Positions 25,564 to 34,228 of a stretch of 64,000 nucleotides of DNA are shown here, piece by piece. Under the pieces are notes generated by a model, which was not told the origin of the DNA, did not search any database, and was given only the letters and a program-made list of their open reading frames with translations. Position 1 is the first letter of the stretch; each line of letters opens with the position of its first letter. The DNA comes from Mycobacterium sp. ELW1. Lineage in GTDB: Bacteria > Actinomycetota > Actinomycetes > Mycobacteriales > Mycobacteriaceae. Location of the stretch: assembly GCF_008329905.1 (NCBI RefSeq), contig NZ_CP032155.1, positions 2,356,001 to 2,420,000 of the forward strand, written 5' to 3'. The translations under genes were made by a program, and so were the position numbers.

Positions 25564-26504
25564 GACAGCCGGATCCGTGGATCGACCACCGCGTACAGCA
25601 CATCGACGATCAGGTTGATCAGCAGGAAGAGCGCGGCGATCAGCAGCACCGCACCCTGGATCACCGGGTAGTCGCGGGCCGCAACGGCGTTGAAGGTCAG
25701 CCGCCCCAACCCCGGCCACGCGAAGACCACCTCGACGACGATCACCCCGCCGAGGATCGTCGCCAGCTGAATGCCGGTGATGGTCAGCACCGGAACCAGC
25801 GCGTTGCGCACGATGTGCCGCGACGTGACCACCAGGGGCGGAAGTCCTTTGGACCGGGCGGTTCGCACGTAGCCGGCCTCGGCGACTTCCAGGACCGCGG
25901 ACCGGACATACCGGGTCATGATCGCTCCGGCCACCAATCCGACCGTCAGGCCGGGCAAGATGATGTGGCGCAGCCAACCGCCCGGATCCTGCAGCAGGGG
26001 CCGGTATCCGGAGGTGGGCAACCAGCCCAGAGTCGAGGCGAACAGGCCGATCAGTAGGATCGCCATCCAGAAGTCCGGGATCGAGACCCCGAATTGGCTT
26101 GCCACCCGGACGATTCCGTCGCCTGCCCGGCCGCGGTGCAATGCGGAATAGATACCGGCAGGCAGCGCGATGACCAACGCGATCACGATGCCGACCAGCG
26201 CCAGTGACACCGTGGCGGGCAGCCGCTCGAGCAGCGTCGCGGTCACCGGTTCGCCGTTGCGGAAGCTGACCCCGAGGTCACCTGTCAGCGCCGAACCGGC
26301 ATAGGAGAAGAACTGTGCGATCAGCGGGCGGTCGAGACCGCTGGCCGACCGCAAAGCCTGGTAGGCCTCCGGTGTGTACCGGGTGCCCAACGCGATGCGC
26401 ACCGGGTCGCCGGGGACCAGATGAACCAGCGCGAACACCACGATCAGCACACCGAACATCACCACCGCCGAATACAGCAGCCGCCGCAGCAGGAACGCGA
26501 TCAC
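25560..26504 (-). CDS. Peptide ABC transporter permease (DppB-like)
   Basis: A 314-residue permease starting at GTG 26504, overlapping the binding-protein stop as GTGA. The N-terminus (FLLRRLLYSAVVMFGVLIVVF) is the DppB first helix; 'VHLVPGDPVRIALG' follows and the EAA loop is 'YVRTARSKGLPPLVVTSRHIVRNAL'. About six helices, standard length. It forms the transmembrane pore with the DppC-like protein. Confidence 0.88.
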   Translation of the reverse strand: MIAFLLRRLLYSAVVMFGVLIVVFALVHLVPGDPVRIALGTRYTPEAYQALRSASGLDRPLIAQFFSYAGSALTGDLGVSFRNGEPVTATLLERLPATVSLALVGIVIALVIALPAGIYSALHRGRAGDGIVRVASQFGVSIPDFWMAILLIGLFASTLGWLPTSGYRPLLQDPGGWLRHIILPGLTVGLVAGAIMTRYVRSAVLEVAEAGYVRTARSKGLPPLVVTSRHIVRNALVPVLTITGIQLATILGGVIVVEVVFAWPGLGRLTFNAVAARDYPVIQGAVLLIAALFLLINLIVDVLYAVVDPRIRLS

Positions 26505-28027
26505 GCCGTACCACCTCTCGTCAGGTGGGCTGAGCGGAACCGCACGGCACCGTCCCGGCGGGCCTCGTATCCGGTCAGATTCGTCGACCACGCCTGAATG
26601 ACCGACGGGTTGTAGAGGTAGATGTAGCTGGCCTTGTCGGCGATGATCGTCGCGGCGCGGGCGTACTCGTCCTGGCGGCGGGCACGGTCGGTCTCCTCGC
26701 GCGCCGCGTCCAGAAGCCGGTCGACGTCCGGGTCGGAGAATTTCTGCGCGTTGCTCGAGCCACCGGTGTGGTGCTGGGCGTAGTAGAAGTCGTCGGGATC
26801 GATGTTGCCGAGCCACCCCATCATCAGCATGTCGAAGTGGCCGCTGTTCTGTTCGTCGAGCCAGGTCGCGAAGTCGACTGTGCGGATGCTGACGTCGATG
26901 CCGACCGCCGCAAGATTGTCGGCGATGATCTGCGCCGCGGTGACCGTCTCCGGGTACTCGCTGGTGACCAGCATGCCCAGCTTCTGCTTGCCGATTCCGG
27001 CCTGTCGCAGAAGATCTCGGGCCCGACCCTCGTCGTGACGGTAGCGGTCGTACGGCGTGTACCACGGGTTACCCTGGGGAATCGCAAGCTGATTCGCGGT
27101 CGCGGTCCCGTAGCTGGTGGCTTGCACGATCGACGCCCGGTCGATGCCGTAGGCGATGGCCTGCCGTACCCGCTCGTCATTCCACGGCGCGCGTGCCTCG
27201 TTGAGCGCCAGATACCAGTAGTCGTTGGAGGGCGTGACGGCCAGGTGTATCGAGTCGTCGCCCTTCAACTGCTCGACACGCTGCGGCGGAATGGCGTCGG
27301 TCCAGTCGATCTCACCGGCCTGCAGGGCCGACAACGCCGTCGACGGTTCGGAGATGAACCGGAACGTCACGCCCGGGACTTTCGGGGCGCCGGCCCAGTA
27401 GCCCTTGTTCGCGGTCAAGGTGATCGAGTCACCGCTCGTGCGTCCAGTGAAGGCGAACGGTCCGGTGCCCACCGGATGTGTTGCAATCTGGCCGCTTTCG
27501 ACGTTGCGGCGCTGCACGATCGCCATTCCCTTGAAACCGCCGAGGTTGGTCAGCAGGTTGGGGGTCGGGTGCTGCACGTCGATGACGACCGTCTGCGGGT
27601 CGGGTGCGCGCACGTCCCGGACCGCGCTGAGCTTGTCGGCGTTGGCGAGCTTCTCGTCGATGATCCGCCGGTAGGAGTAGACGACATCGGAGGCGCGCAG
27701 CGGCGAGCCGTCGTGCCAGCTGACCCCAGGGCGCAGGTGAAAGGTCCAGGTGCGTTGGTCGGGGGAGACCTGCCAGGATTCGGCCAGCGCCGGCCGCATC
27801 TCGAGGTTCTCGTCGGGCTCGACCAGGGTGTCGTAGACGTTCTCCAGCACCTCGAAGGAGAAGTAGGAGGTGCTGCGCTGCGGGTCGAGCTGGTCTGGCT
27901 CGCCGGCGATCGCAGCCGTGATGTTGCCCGCCGAAGGTCCGCCCAGATCAACCCGCGAGCCCGTCGAACACGCCGCCACCAGCCCGATCATTACGAGGGC
28001 AGCGGTCAGCACCGCTGGTCGTCTCAT
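26501..28027 (-). CDS. Peptide-binding lipoprotein of ABC importer (family 5)
   Basis: A 508-residue solute-binding protein of the DppA/OppA family. Signal peptide with lipobox LVAAC (Cys20). Family blocks include 'ALAESWQVSPDQRTWTFHLRPGVSWHDGSPL', 'HPVGTGPFAF' and 'RVRQAIAYGIDRASIV'. It is the first gene of the four-gene operon (binding protein, B, C, fused ATPase), all linked by 4-nt overlaps. ATG 28027 puts the lipobox at the expected position. The ligand cannot be told. Confidence 0.88.
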   Translation of the reverse strand: MRRPAVLTAALVMIGLVAACSTGSRVDLGGPSAGNITAAIAGEPDQLDPQRSTSYFSFEVLENVYDTLVEPDENLEMRPALAESWQVSPDQRTWTFHLRPGVSWHDGSPLRASDVVYSYRRIIDEKLANADKLSAVRDVRAPDPQTVVIDVQHPTPNLLTNLGGFKGMAIVQRRNVESGQIATHPVGTGPFAFTGRTSGDSITLTANKGYWAGAPKVPGVTFRFISEPSTALSALQAGEIDWTDAIPPQRVEQLKGDDSIHLAVTPSNDYWYLALNEARAPWNDERVRQAIAYGIDRASIVQATSYGTATANQLAIPQGNPWYTPYDRYRHDEGRARDLLRQAGIGKQKLGMLVTSEYPETVTAAQIIADNLAAVGIDVSIRTVDFATWLDEQNSGHFDMLMMGWLGNIDPDDFYYAQHHTGGSSNAQKFSDPDVDRLLDAAREETDRARRQDEYARAATIIADKASYIYLYNPSVIQAWSTNLTGYEARRDGAVRFRSAHLTRGGTA

Positions 28028-28336
28028 GATGGGATGCGAGTTTCCCGAACCGCTGATGGGTAAACGCCGTCGCTGCGATAATCGGCCGGGGTAGGGACCG
28101 GAGGGGACATGGTTACCGTGATGCGCGTGCTCGCCGCGGCTGACCAGCCAGTGCAATCAGGCCCGGCAGGAAAATTACGCGTGCGTGACAAACGCCCGCG
28201 ACCGCAGCATCGCGGCCGTTACTCGCATTGAATGGAGGCCAGACCACAGCCAGTTGATTGCACGTGCATCCGGCGGGGTATCGCCAAGAAGCTCGGCCGG
28301 GGCGAACCAAGCCTTCGGCGTGGAAAGGAGCGATTG
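28028..28336. other. Intergenic region peptide transporter / carotenoid operon (309 nt)
   Basis: Holds the divergent promoters of the peptide importer and the crt operon. The only structured element I see is the palindrome at 28259-28268. No gene is supported. Confidence 0.5.
28259..28268. promoter_or_regulatory. Palindrome TGCACGTGCA upstream of crtI
   Basis: A perfect 10-bp palindrome 69 nt before crtI, with flanks that nearly extend it (GATTGCACGTGCATC). It could be a regulator site for light- or stress-induced pigment genes. Weak evidence. Confidence 0.35.
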
Positions 28337-29860
28337 ATGCGTACCGTCCCGGGCGCCACTGATCATGTCGTGGTGGTGGGCGCGGGCCTGTCGGGGCTGT
28401 CGGCTGCGCTGCAATTGGCCGGTCGCGGGCGATCGGTCACCGTCGTCGAGCGCTACCCGTTCCCCGGTGGGCGGATGGGGCAGGCCGACATCGCCGGCTA
28501 CCGCATCGACACCGGGCCGACCGTGCTGACGATGCCGGACATCATCGAGGACGCTTTCGCCGCCGTCGGCGCATCGATGACCGACCATCTGGATCTGGTG
28601 CAGGTCGCCCCCGCCTACCGGGCGACATTCGCCGACGGTCGCTCGCTGGACGTGCACCCCGACGCCGCCGCGATGACGGCGGCCATCGAGGAGTTCGCCG
28701 GCCCGGATCAGGCCGCCGGCTACCAACGCCTTCGGGCCTGGCTCACCGAGCTCTACGAGTTGGAGTTCAACGGCTTCATCGCGTCCAACTTCTCCTCCCC
28801 GCTGTCGCTGCTGACTCCGCAACTGGCCCGGCTCGCCGCGATCGGTGGGTTCCGCGGCTGGGAACGGATGGTCGGCCGGTTCATCACCGACGAACGCGTC
28901 CAGCGACTCTTCACCTTCCAAGCGCTCTACGCCGGTGTCCCGCCCCAGCAGGCGCTGGCCGCCTATGCCGTCATCGCATACATGGATACCGTTGCGGGCG
29001 TGTACTTCCCGCGCGGAGGCATGCGAGCGGTCCCCGAGGCGATGGCAGCCGCGGCCGAGGCGGCCGGTGTGCAGTTCCGCTACGGGTCGACTGTGGATGC
29101 GCTGGAACGCAGCGGGTCACGAGTGACTGCGGTGCGGACCGGCGACGGTGAGCGGATCGCTTGTGACGCTGTGGTACTCACCACCGAGCTGCCGCTGACC
29201 TATCAGCTGCTCGGCCGCACACCGCGGCGTCCGATCAAGGTGCGGCCCGCGCCGTCCGCGGTCGTCGTGCACGTCGGGGTGCCCGCGGTCGGCGAGCGGC
29301 TGCTCCACCACAACATCAGCTTCGGGCACCAATGGGCTCGCACGTTCGACGAGATCATCCGCGACGGTGCTCTGATGAGCGACCCGTCGCTGCTGGTGAC
29401 CAGGCCCACCGCGGGTGATCCGAGCCTCGCGCCGCCCGGGCGCGACCTGCTCTACGTGCTCGCGCCCGCGCCGAATCTCGAAGTGGGCAAGGTTGATTGG
29501 GGTTCGATCGGCGACGGCTACGCGCGCCAGGTGGTGGCCACCGCGGCCGAACGCCTGATGCCCGGACTCGCCGACGACGCCGAGATCCTGGACGTCGTCA
29601 CCCCCGCCGACTGGGCCGCACAGGGCATGGCCGCCGGCTCGCCGTTCGCGCTGGCGCACACCTTCGCCCAGACCGGGCCGTTCCGGCCGGCCAACATGGT
29701 CCGCGGTATCGACAACGCGGTGCTGGCCGGCGGTTCGACCGTGCCCGGTGTCGGCATCCCCACAGCGATGATCTCAGGGCGGCTGGCCGCCGACCGTGTC
29801 ACCGGGGCCGTGGACGACCCTTCCGCCAAACGCACTATCGTCGGGTCGGGAAGCAGGTAG
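28337..29860 (+). CDS. crtI: Phytoene desaturase
   Basis: A 507-residue CrtI-type flavoprotein that introduces double bonds into phytoene to make lycopene. FAD-binding GAGLSG at residues 15-20 with 'VVERYPFPGGRMGQ' following, a central 'YAVIAYMDTVAGVYFPRGGMRAVPEAM' and the C-terminal 'LAGGSTVPGVGIPTAMISGRLAADRV', all standard for the family. AAAGGAG lies 6 nt before ATG 28337. It is the first gene of the carotenoid operon; crtB starts 2 nt after its stop. Confidence 0.93.
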   Translation: MRTVPGATDHVVVVGAGLSGLSAALQLAGRGRSVTVVERYPFPGGRMGQADIAGYRIDTGPTVLTMPDIIEDAFAAVGASMTDHLDLVQVAPAYRATFADGRSLDVHPDAAAMTAAIEEFAGPDQAAGYQRLRAWLTELYELEFNGFIASNFSSPLSLLTPQLARLAAIGGFRGWERMVGRFITDERVQRLFTFQALYAGVPPQQALAAYAVIAYMDTVAGVYFPRGGMRAVPEAMAAAAEAAGVQFRYGSTVDALERSGSRVTAVRTGDGERIACDAVVLTTELPLTYQLLGRTPRRPIKVRPAPSAVVVHVGVPAVGERLLHHNISFGHQWARTFDEIIRDGALMSDPSLLVTRPTAGDPSLAPPGRDLLYVLAPAPNLEVGKVDWGSIGDGYARQVVATAAERLMPGLADDAEILDVVTPADWAAQGMAAGSPFALAHTFAQTGPFRPANMVRGIDNAVLAGGSTVPGVGIPTAMISGRLAADRVTGAVDDPSAKRTIVGSGSR

Positions 29861-29862
29861 CG

Positions 29863-30789
29863 ATGATCCACACCGAGTTGCATGCCGCGGGCATCGACGA
29901 TTCGCGACTGGTCGAGTCCTACCGCTACTGCCGGCGCCTCAACGCCCAGCACGGCCGGACCTACTTCCTGGCCACCCGGCTGCTCGCCCCGTCGCAGCGC
30001 CCGCCGGTGCACGCGCTGTACGGGTTCGCGCGCTACGCCGACGACATCCTCGACGACATGGAGATCGACGCCGGCACCGCCGATCGTGAACGCCGCCTCG
30101 ACGAGCTGTCGAACAAGTTCTTCAACGGCGACGAGGATGACACCGAGCCGGTGCTGCCCGCCGTGCTGCACACCGCCCGCACCTACCAGATTCCCCTGGA
30201 TCTGTTCGACGACTTCCTGGCCTCGATGCGGATGGATCTCACCGTCACCGACTATCCGGATCGTCCGGCGCTGAACCACTACATGCGTGGTTCGGCCGCG
30301 GTGATCGGCTTGCAGATGCTGCCGATCCTGGGCACCGTCGGGCCCGCCGAGGAGGCTGCGCCGTACGCCGAGGCGCTGGGGCATGCCTTCCAGCTGACCA
30401 ACTTCCTGCGCGACGTCGACGAGGACCTCGCGCGCGACCGCATCTATCTGCCCGCCGACGAGCTCGCCGCCTTCGGCGTGGACCGTGACGTGCTCACCTG
30501 GTGCCATCAGAACCGCCGCACCGATCCGAAGGTGCGCCGCGCGCTGGCCGCCCAGCATGACATCACCCGCGGTGTCTACCGGCAGGCGCGCAAGGGGATC
30601 GCGCTTCTCGCCCCGCAGTCGAGGCCGTGTGTGACGACCGCGTTCACGTTGTACTCGGAAATCCTCGATCGCATCGAAGCCATCGACTTCGCGGTGTTCA
30701 GCCGACGTGCTTCGGTGTCCAAGGGACGACGGCTGCAGGTCTTCTCGTCCGGATTGGTCCGGGCCTATCACGCCCGTGGCGCCGCCTGA
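29863..30789 (+). CDS. crtB: Phytoene synthase
   Basis: A 308-residue squalene/phytoene synthase that joins two geranylgeranyl diphosphates. Both Asp-rich motifs are intact: DDILDD at 60-65 and DVDED at 184-188, with 'GHAFQLTNFLRD' before the second. ATG 29863 is 2 nt after the crtI stop. No crtE (geranylgeranyl-diphosphate synthase) is seen in the window, so the substrate must be made elsewhere. Its TGA overlaps the next ATG by one base. Confidence 0.93.
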   Translation: MIHTELHAAGIDDSRLVESYRYCRRLNAQHGRTYFLATRLLAPSQRPPVHALYGFARYADDILDDMEIDAGTADRERRLDELSNKFFNGDEDDTEPVLPAVLHTARTYQIPLDLFDDFLASMRMDLTVTDYPDRPALNHYMRGSAAVIGLQMLPILGTVGPAEEAAPYAEALGHAFQLTNFLRDVDEDLARDRIYLPADELAAFGVDRDVLTWCHQNRRTDPKVRRALAAQHDITRGVYRQARKGIALLAPQSRPCVTTAFTLYSEILDRIEAIDFAVFSRRASVSKGRRLQVFSSGLVRAYHARGAA

Positions 30790-30979
30790 TGGATCGATGG
30801 CAGTACCTGATCGTGTCGCTGGAATCGGCGGTTTGCGCACCGGGTTGTCCGGCAAGGTCGAATACTGGATATCGATGGGCATCGTGCTGGCATTCCAGGT
30901 GATCGTCGACGGCTGGGTGACCATGCTGCCGACGCCGATCGTGATCTACACCCGTCGCGATGATCCAGGAGATCGATGA
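30789..30979 (+). pseudogene. Remnant of a small lycopene cyclase subunit (CrtYc/CrtYd type), frameshifted and short
   Basis: ATG 30789 overlaps the crtB stop and opens MDRWQYLIVSLESAV. The frame then breaks, and the neighbouring frame continues LRTGL and 'YWISMGIVLAFQVIVDGW' then PIVIY, the pattern of heterodimeric lycopene cyclase subunits. One extra T in the T3 run at 30832-30834 joins them into about 63 residues. Even repaired, the product ends soon after PIVIY, where family members carry another helix or two. So it is both frameshifted and truncated. The following methyltransferase start overlaps its stop. Confidence 0.7.
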
Positions 30980-31704
30980 TGACCGTAACCAACCGCGGGC
31001 TGGAACGCGCCCAGGTTCCCGGCGCCTTCGACGTCGGTGCGCACGCCTACGACAAGCTGGTCGGGGCCAATCCCGGCTATCACGACCACCTGCGGATCTC
31101 CGCACGACGGATGCGGATTCCGGGCGGCGGGCGTGGATTGCGGCTGCTGGACGCGGGCTGCGGCACGGGTGCCTCGACGGCCGCGCTGCTGGATGCCGCG
31201 CCGCATGCCGAGATCGTGGCCGTCGATGCCTCGGCGGGCATGCTGGCCGAGGCGAATGCGAAATCCTGGCCCGACTCGGTCCGCTTCGTGCACAGCCCGA
31301 TCGAGAAGATCGCCGACGCCGGCGTCGAAGGTCCCTTCGACGGCATCCTCGCGGCGTATCTGTTGCGCAACCTCGCCGACCCGGACGCGCAGTTGCGGAC
31401 GTTCCGCGAGCTGCTGCGGCCCGGCGGAACGCTGGCCGTGCACGAGTACTCGGTGCGTGATTCCCGCGCCGCCTCCGCGATCTGGAACGCCGTGTGCTGG
31501 GGCATCATCATCCCGTCCGGCTGGCGGCAGACCCGCAATGCCACCCTGTATCGGCACCTGTGGCGCAGTGTGAACACGTTCGACGGCGCGGCCGCATTCC
31601 AGCGCCGGCTGACGGCAGCGGGTTTCGCCGGTGTGCACAGCGAGACGATGCCCGGCTGGCAGCGTGACATCGTGCACACCTTCTTGGCGGACGCACCGCG
31701 ATGA
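30976..31704 (+). CDS. SAM-dependent methyltransferase of the carotenoid cluster (CrtT-like)
   Basis: A 242-residue class I methyltransferase with motif I LLDAGCGTG at about 58-66, 'AVDASAGML' (motif post-I) and 'LLRPGGTLAVHEY'. In Streptomyces the crtYTU operon places a methyltransferase (CrtT) next to CrtU, and the same order is seen here. Its target is not established. AGGAG precedes the double ATG (30976/30979); the second has better spacing. The stop overlaps the crtU start as ATGA. Confidence 0.75.
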   Translation: MMTVTNRGLERAQVPGAFDVGAHAYDKLVGANPGYHDHLRISARRMRIPGGGRGLRLLDAGCGTGASTAALLDAAPHAEIVAVDASAGMLAEANAKSWPDSVRFVHSPIEKIADAGVEGPFDGILAAYLLRNLADPDAQLRTFRELLRPGGTLAVHEYSVRDSRAASAIWNAVCWGIIIPSGWRQTRNATLYRHLWRSVNTFDGAAAFQRRLTAAGFAGVHSETMPGWQRDIVHTFLADAPR

Positions 31705-33236
31705 TCGACCCTCGTCGCGTCGCCCACCCGGCAATCGCCGGGGTGCCGCATGCCCACGCGCTGCCCGCCACGCCGCACGTCGTCGTGGTCGGTGGCGGGA
31801 TCGCCGGCCTGGCGGCTGCCACCGGCCTGGCTGAACGCGGTGTCTCCGTTGACCTTCTGGAGTCGCAGCACTATCTGGGCGGGCGGGTCGGCGGCTGGAC
31901 CGAGCAGCTTCCCGACGGCACCCAGGTGGCGAACAACCGCGGCTTCCACGCGTTCTTCCGGCAGTACTACAACCTGCGGTGGTTGCTGAGCCGCACCGAT
32001 CCCGAGCTCGAGCGGCTGCGGGCCGTCGAGGACTATCCGCTGGTCGATGGCGAGGGCCGGCGCGACACCTTCCGCGGGCTGCCGAAGACCCCGCCGTGGA
32101 ATGCGCTGGCCTTCGCGCTGCGCAGCCCCACCTTCCGGATGCGGGACCTGATGCGGCTCAACGCCGTTGCTGCCGCCCCGCTGGCCGCGGTGTCGGTACC
32201 GGACATCTATGAGCAGCTCGACGGAGTCGACGCGGGCACCTTCCTGACCGACATCAATTTCCCCGTCGCCGCCCGCCACCTCGCATTCGAGGTATTCGCC
32301 CGCAGTTTCTTCGCCCGGCCGGAGCGGCTCTCGGCGGCGGAGCTGGCGACGATGTTCCATATCTACTTCCTGGGCTCGAGCGAAGGATTGGTCTTCGACG
32401 TCGCCGCGTCGAATTTCGACACCGCGCTGTGGGAACCGTTGGGCCAGTACCTGATCGAGCACGGTGTTCGAGTGCGACGTGGGGTGTCGGTGGAATCGGT
32501 GGCGCGCGGTGGCGCCAAGCGGCTACAGGTGCGCGATTCCACCGGAGCCACCATCGACGCCGACGGTGTGGTGTTGGCCACCGATGTCGCTGCGCTGCAA
32601 CGAATCGTGGCCGCCTCGCCGGGCCTCGGTGACGAGGGCTGGCGTCACAACATCGCACAGATGCAGACCGCGCCGCCGTTCATGGTGCAGCGACTGTGGC
32701 TGGACCGTCCGGTGAACTCCGATCGGCCTGCCTTCCTCGGCACCGGCGGCCTGGACCCTGTCGACAACATCAGCGTGGTCAGCAACTACGAAAGCCAGGC
32801 CGCCGAATGGGCTCGCGCACATCGTGGTTCGGTCGTCGAGGTGCATTCCTACTCGGTGGGTGACGAGCCTGCGGTCGACGACCTTCGCGAGCGCATGCTG
32901 GCCCGGCTGCACCAGCTCTACCCGGAGACCGCAGCGGCCGGGATCGTCAAGGAGGCACTGCTGGTCCGTGACGACTGCCCGTTGTTCGCCCCGGGTGCGT
33001 TCGCCAACCGGCCGACCGTCGAGACCCCGGTCCACGGTCTGATGCTGGCCGGCGATGGGATCCGCATCGACCTGCCCGTCGCGCTGATGGAGCGCGCCGC
33101 CACCACCGGATGGACGGCTGCCAACCAACTGCTCGCCGGGTGGGGGATCTCCGGACACACCCTGCACACCGTGCCGGTACACGGACGCTCACCGCTGTTG
33201 CGCCGGCTGGCCAGCCGGGAAAGGCGCGCGTCATGA
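31701..33236 (+). CDS. crtU: CrtU-like carotenoid desaturase/methyltransferase (isorenieratene synthase type)
   Basis: A 511-residue FAD-dependent enzyme related to CrtI. It has FAD motif GGGIAG at 31-36, 'YLGGRVGGWTEQLPDGT', 'NRGFHAFFRQYYNLRWLL' and 'FEVFARSFFARPERLSAAELATMFHIYFLG', blocks that I recognise from actinobacterial CrtU. CrtU converts beta-rings to aromatic phi-rings by desaturation with methyl shift. It needs a cyclised substrate, yet the only cyclase-like gene here is a broken remnant. ATGA overlaps at both ends show tight co-translation. Confidence 0.78.
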   Translation: MIDPRRVAHPAIAGVPHAHALPATPHVVVVGGGIAGLAAATGLAERGVSVDLLESQHYLGGRVGGWTEQLPDGTQVANNRGFHAFFRQYYNLRWLLSRTDPELERLRAVEDYPLVDGEGRRDTFRGLPKTPPWNALAFALRSPTFRMRDLMRLNAVAAAPLAAVSVPDIYEQLDGVDAGTFLTDINFPVAARHLAFEVFARSFFARPERLSAAELATMFHIYFLGSSEGLVFDVAASNFDTALWEPLGQYLIEHGVRVRRGVSVESVARGGAKRLQVRDSTGATIDADGVVLATDVAALQRIVAASPGLGDEGWRHNIAQMQTAPPFMVQRLWLDRPVNSDRPAFLGTGGLDPVDNISVVSNYESQAAEWARAHRGSVVEVHSYSVGDEPAVDDLRERMLARLHQLYPETAAAGIVKEALLVRDDCPLFAPGAFANRPTVETPVHGLMLAGDGIRIDLPVALMERAATTGWTAANQLLAGWGISGHTLHTVPVHGRSPLLRRLASRERRAS

Positions 33237-34228
33237 GCTTCCGGTCGCGGATGAAATCGATTCCGCTGCAAGTAATCCCCAAGGCGAACTGGGCGGGACA
33301 GCGACCCACCTATCAGGACGCCCAGCCGGCACTGATCACCGCCGCGCTGCGCCGCGCCGAGGATCGGCCCAGTGGAAACTGGTATGTCTTCGGTGCCAGC
33401 ACCGACGTCCGGGCCAATCGGCCGTTCGGCACCCGGGTCGGTGGACTCGACATCGTCGCGTGGCGAGATCAGCAGCGCGGCCTGCACGTCGGGCCCGCGG
33501 CTTGCCCGCATCTGGGTGCCGACCTCGCGACCGGAAAAGTGGAGTGCGGCGGCCTGATCTGCCCGTGGCACGGGCTGCGGCTCGAGGGTGGCCGCGAATT
33601 CGGCTGGAAGCCGCTGCCCGCCTTCGACGACGGCGTCCTGGTCTGGGTCCGGCTGGATCGGGTGGGTGGCGAACCGCCGCTCGACGCCCCGGTGATCCCG
33701 GCGCGTCCTGCGGGGCCGCGGCTGGCCGCGGTGACTCGGCTGGACGGCGTGTGCGAACCGTCCGACATCATCGCGAACCGGCTCGACCCCTGGCACGGCG
33801 CCTGGTTCCATCCGTATTCGTTCACCCAGTTGGAGGTGCTGAGCGCCCCGGCGGTCGACGCCGACGAGGACGCCGATCGGTTCCTGGTGGCGGTGACGTT
33901 CCGGATGGGACGACTCGGCGTGCCGGTGATCGCGGAGTTCACCGCCCCGGAGCCGCGCACCATCGTCATGCGGATCGTGGACGGGGAGGGCACCGGCAGC
34001 GTCGTCGAAACCCACGCCACCCCGATGGGGCCGGGACGCGACGGTCGCCCACGCACAGCGGTGATCGAAGCCGTTGTCGCACAATCTGATCGCACCGGCT
34101 TCCATCACTCGCTGCGGGTGGCGCCGCTGATCACGCCGTTCATGCGCCTGGCGGCCACCCGGTTGTGGCGTGACGACCTCGCCTACGCCGAGCGGCTCTA
34201 CGCCTTGCGCGACAACACCTCCGGCTAG
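33233..34228 (+). CDS. Rieske iron-sulfur protein with DUF5914-type C-terminus
   Basis: A 331-residue protein with a Rieske [2Fe-2S] site: C91-P-H93 and C110-P-W-H113, in 'ACPHLGADL' and 'LICPWHGLRL'. The remainder lacks the mononuclear-iron motif of ring-hydroxylating oxygenases but contains 'NRLDPWHGAWFHPYSF', as in the DUF5914 proteins that accompany crtU clusters. It probably performs a late oxidation of the carotenoid end group, or passes electrons to one; this is inference. Start ATG 33233 overlaps the crtU stop. Confidence 0.75.
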   Translation: MSFRSRMKSIPLQVIPKANWAGQRPTYQDAQPALITAALRRAEDRPSGNWYVFGASTDVRANRPFGTRVGGLDIVAWRDQQRGLHVGPAACPHLGADLATGKVECGGLICPWHGLRLEGGREFGWKPLPAFDDGVLVWVRLDRVGGEPPLDAPVIPARPAGPRLAAVTRLDGVCEPSDIIANRLDPWHGAWFHPYSFTQLEVLSAPAVDADEDADRFLVAVTFRMGRLGVPVIAEFTAPEPRTIVMRIVDGEGTGSVVETHATPMGPGRDGRPRTAVIEAVVAQSDRTGFHHSLRVAPLITPFMRLAATRLWRDDLAYAERLYALRDNTSG

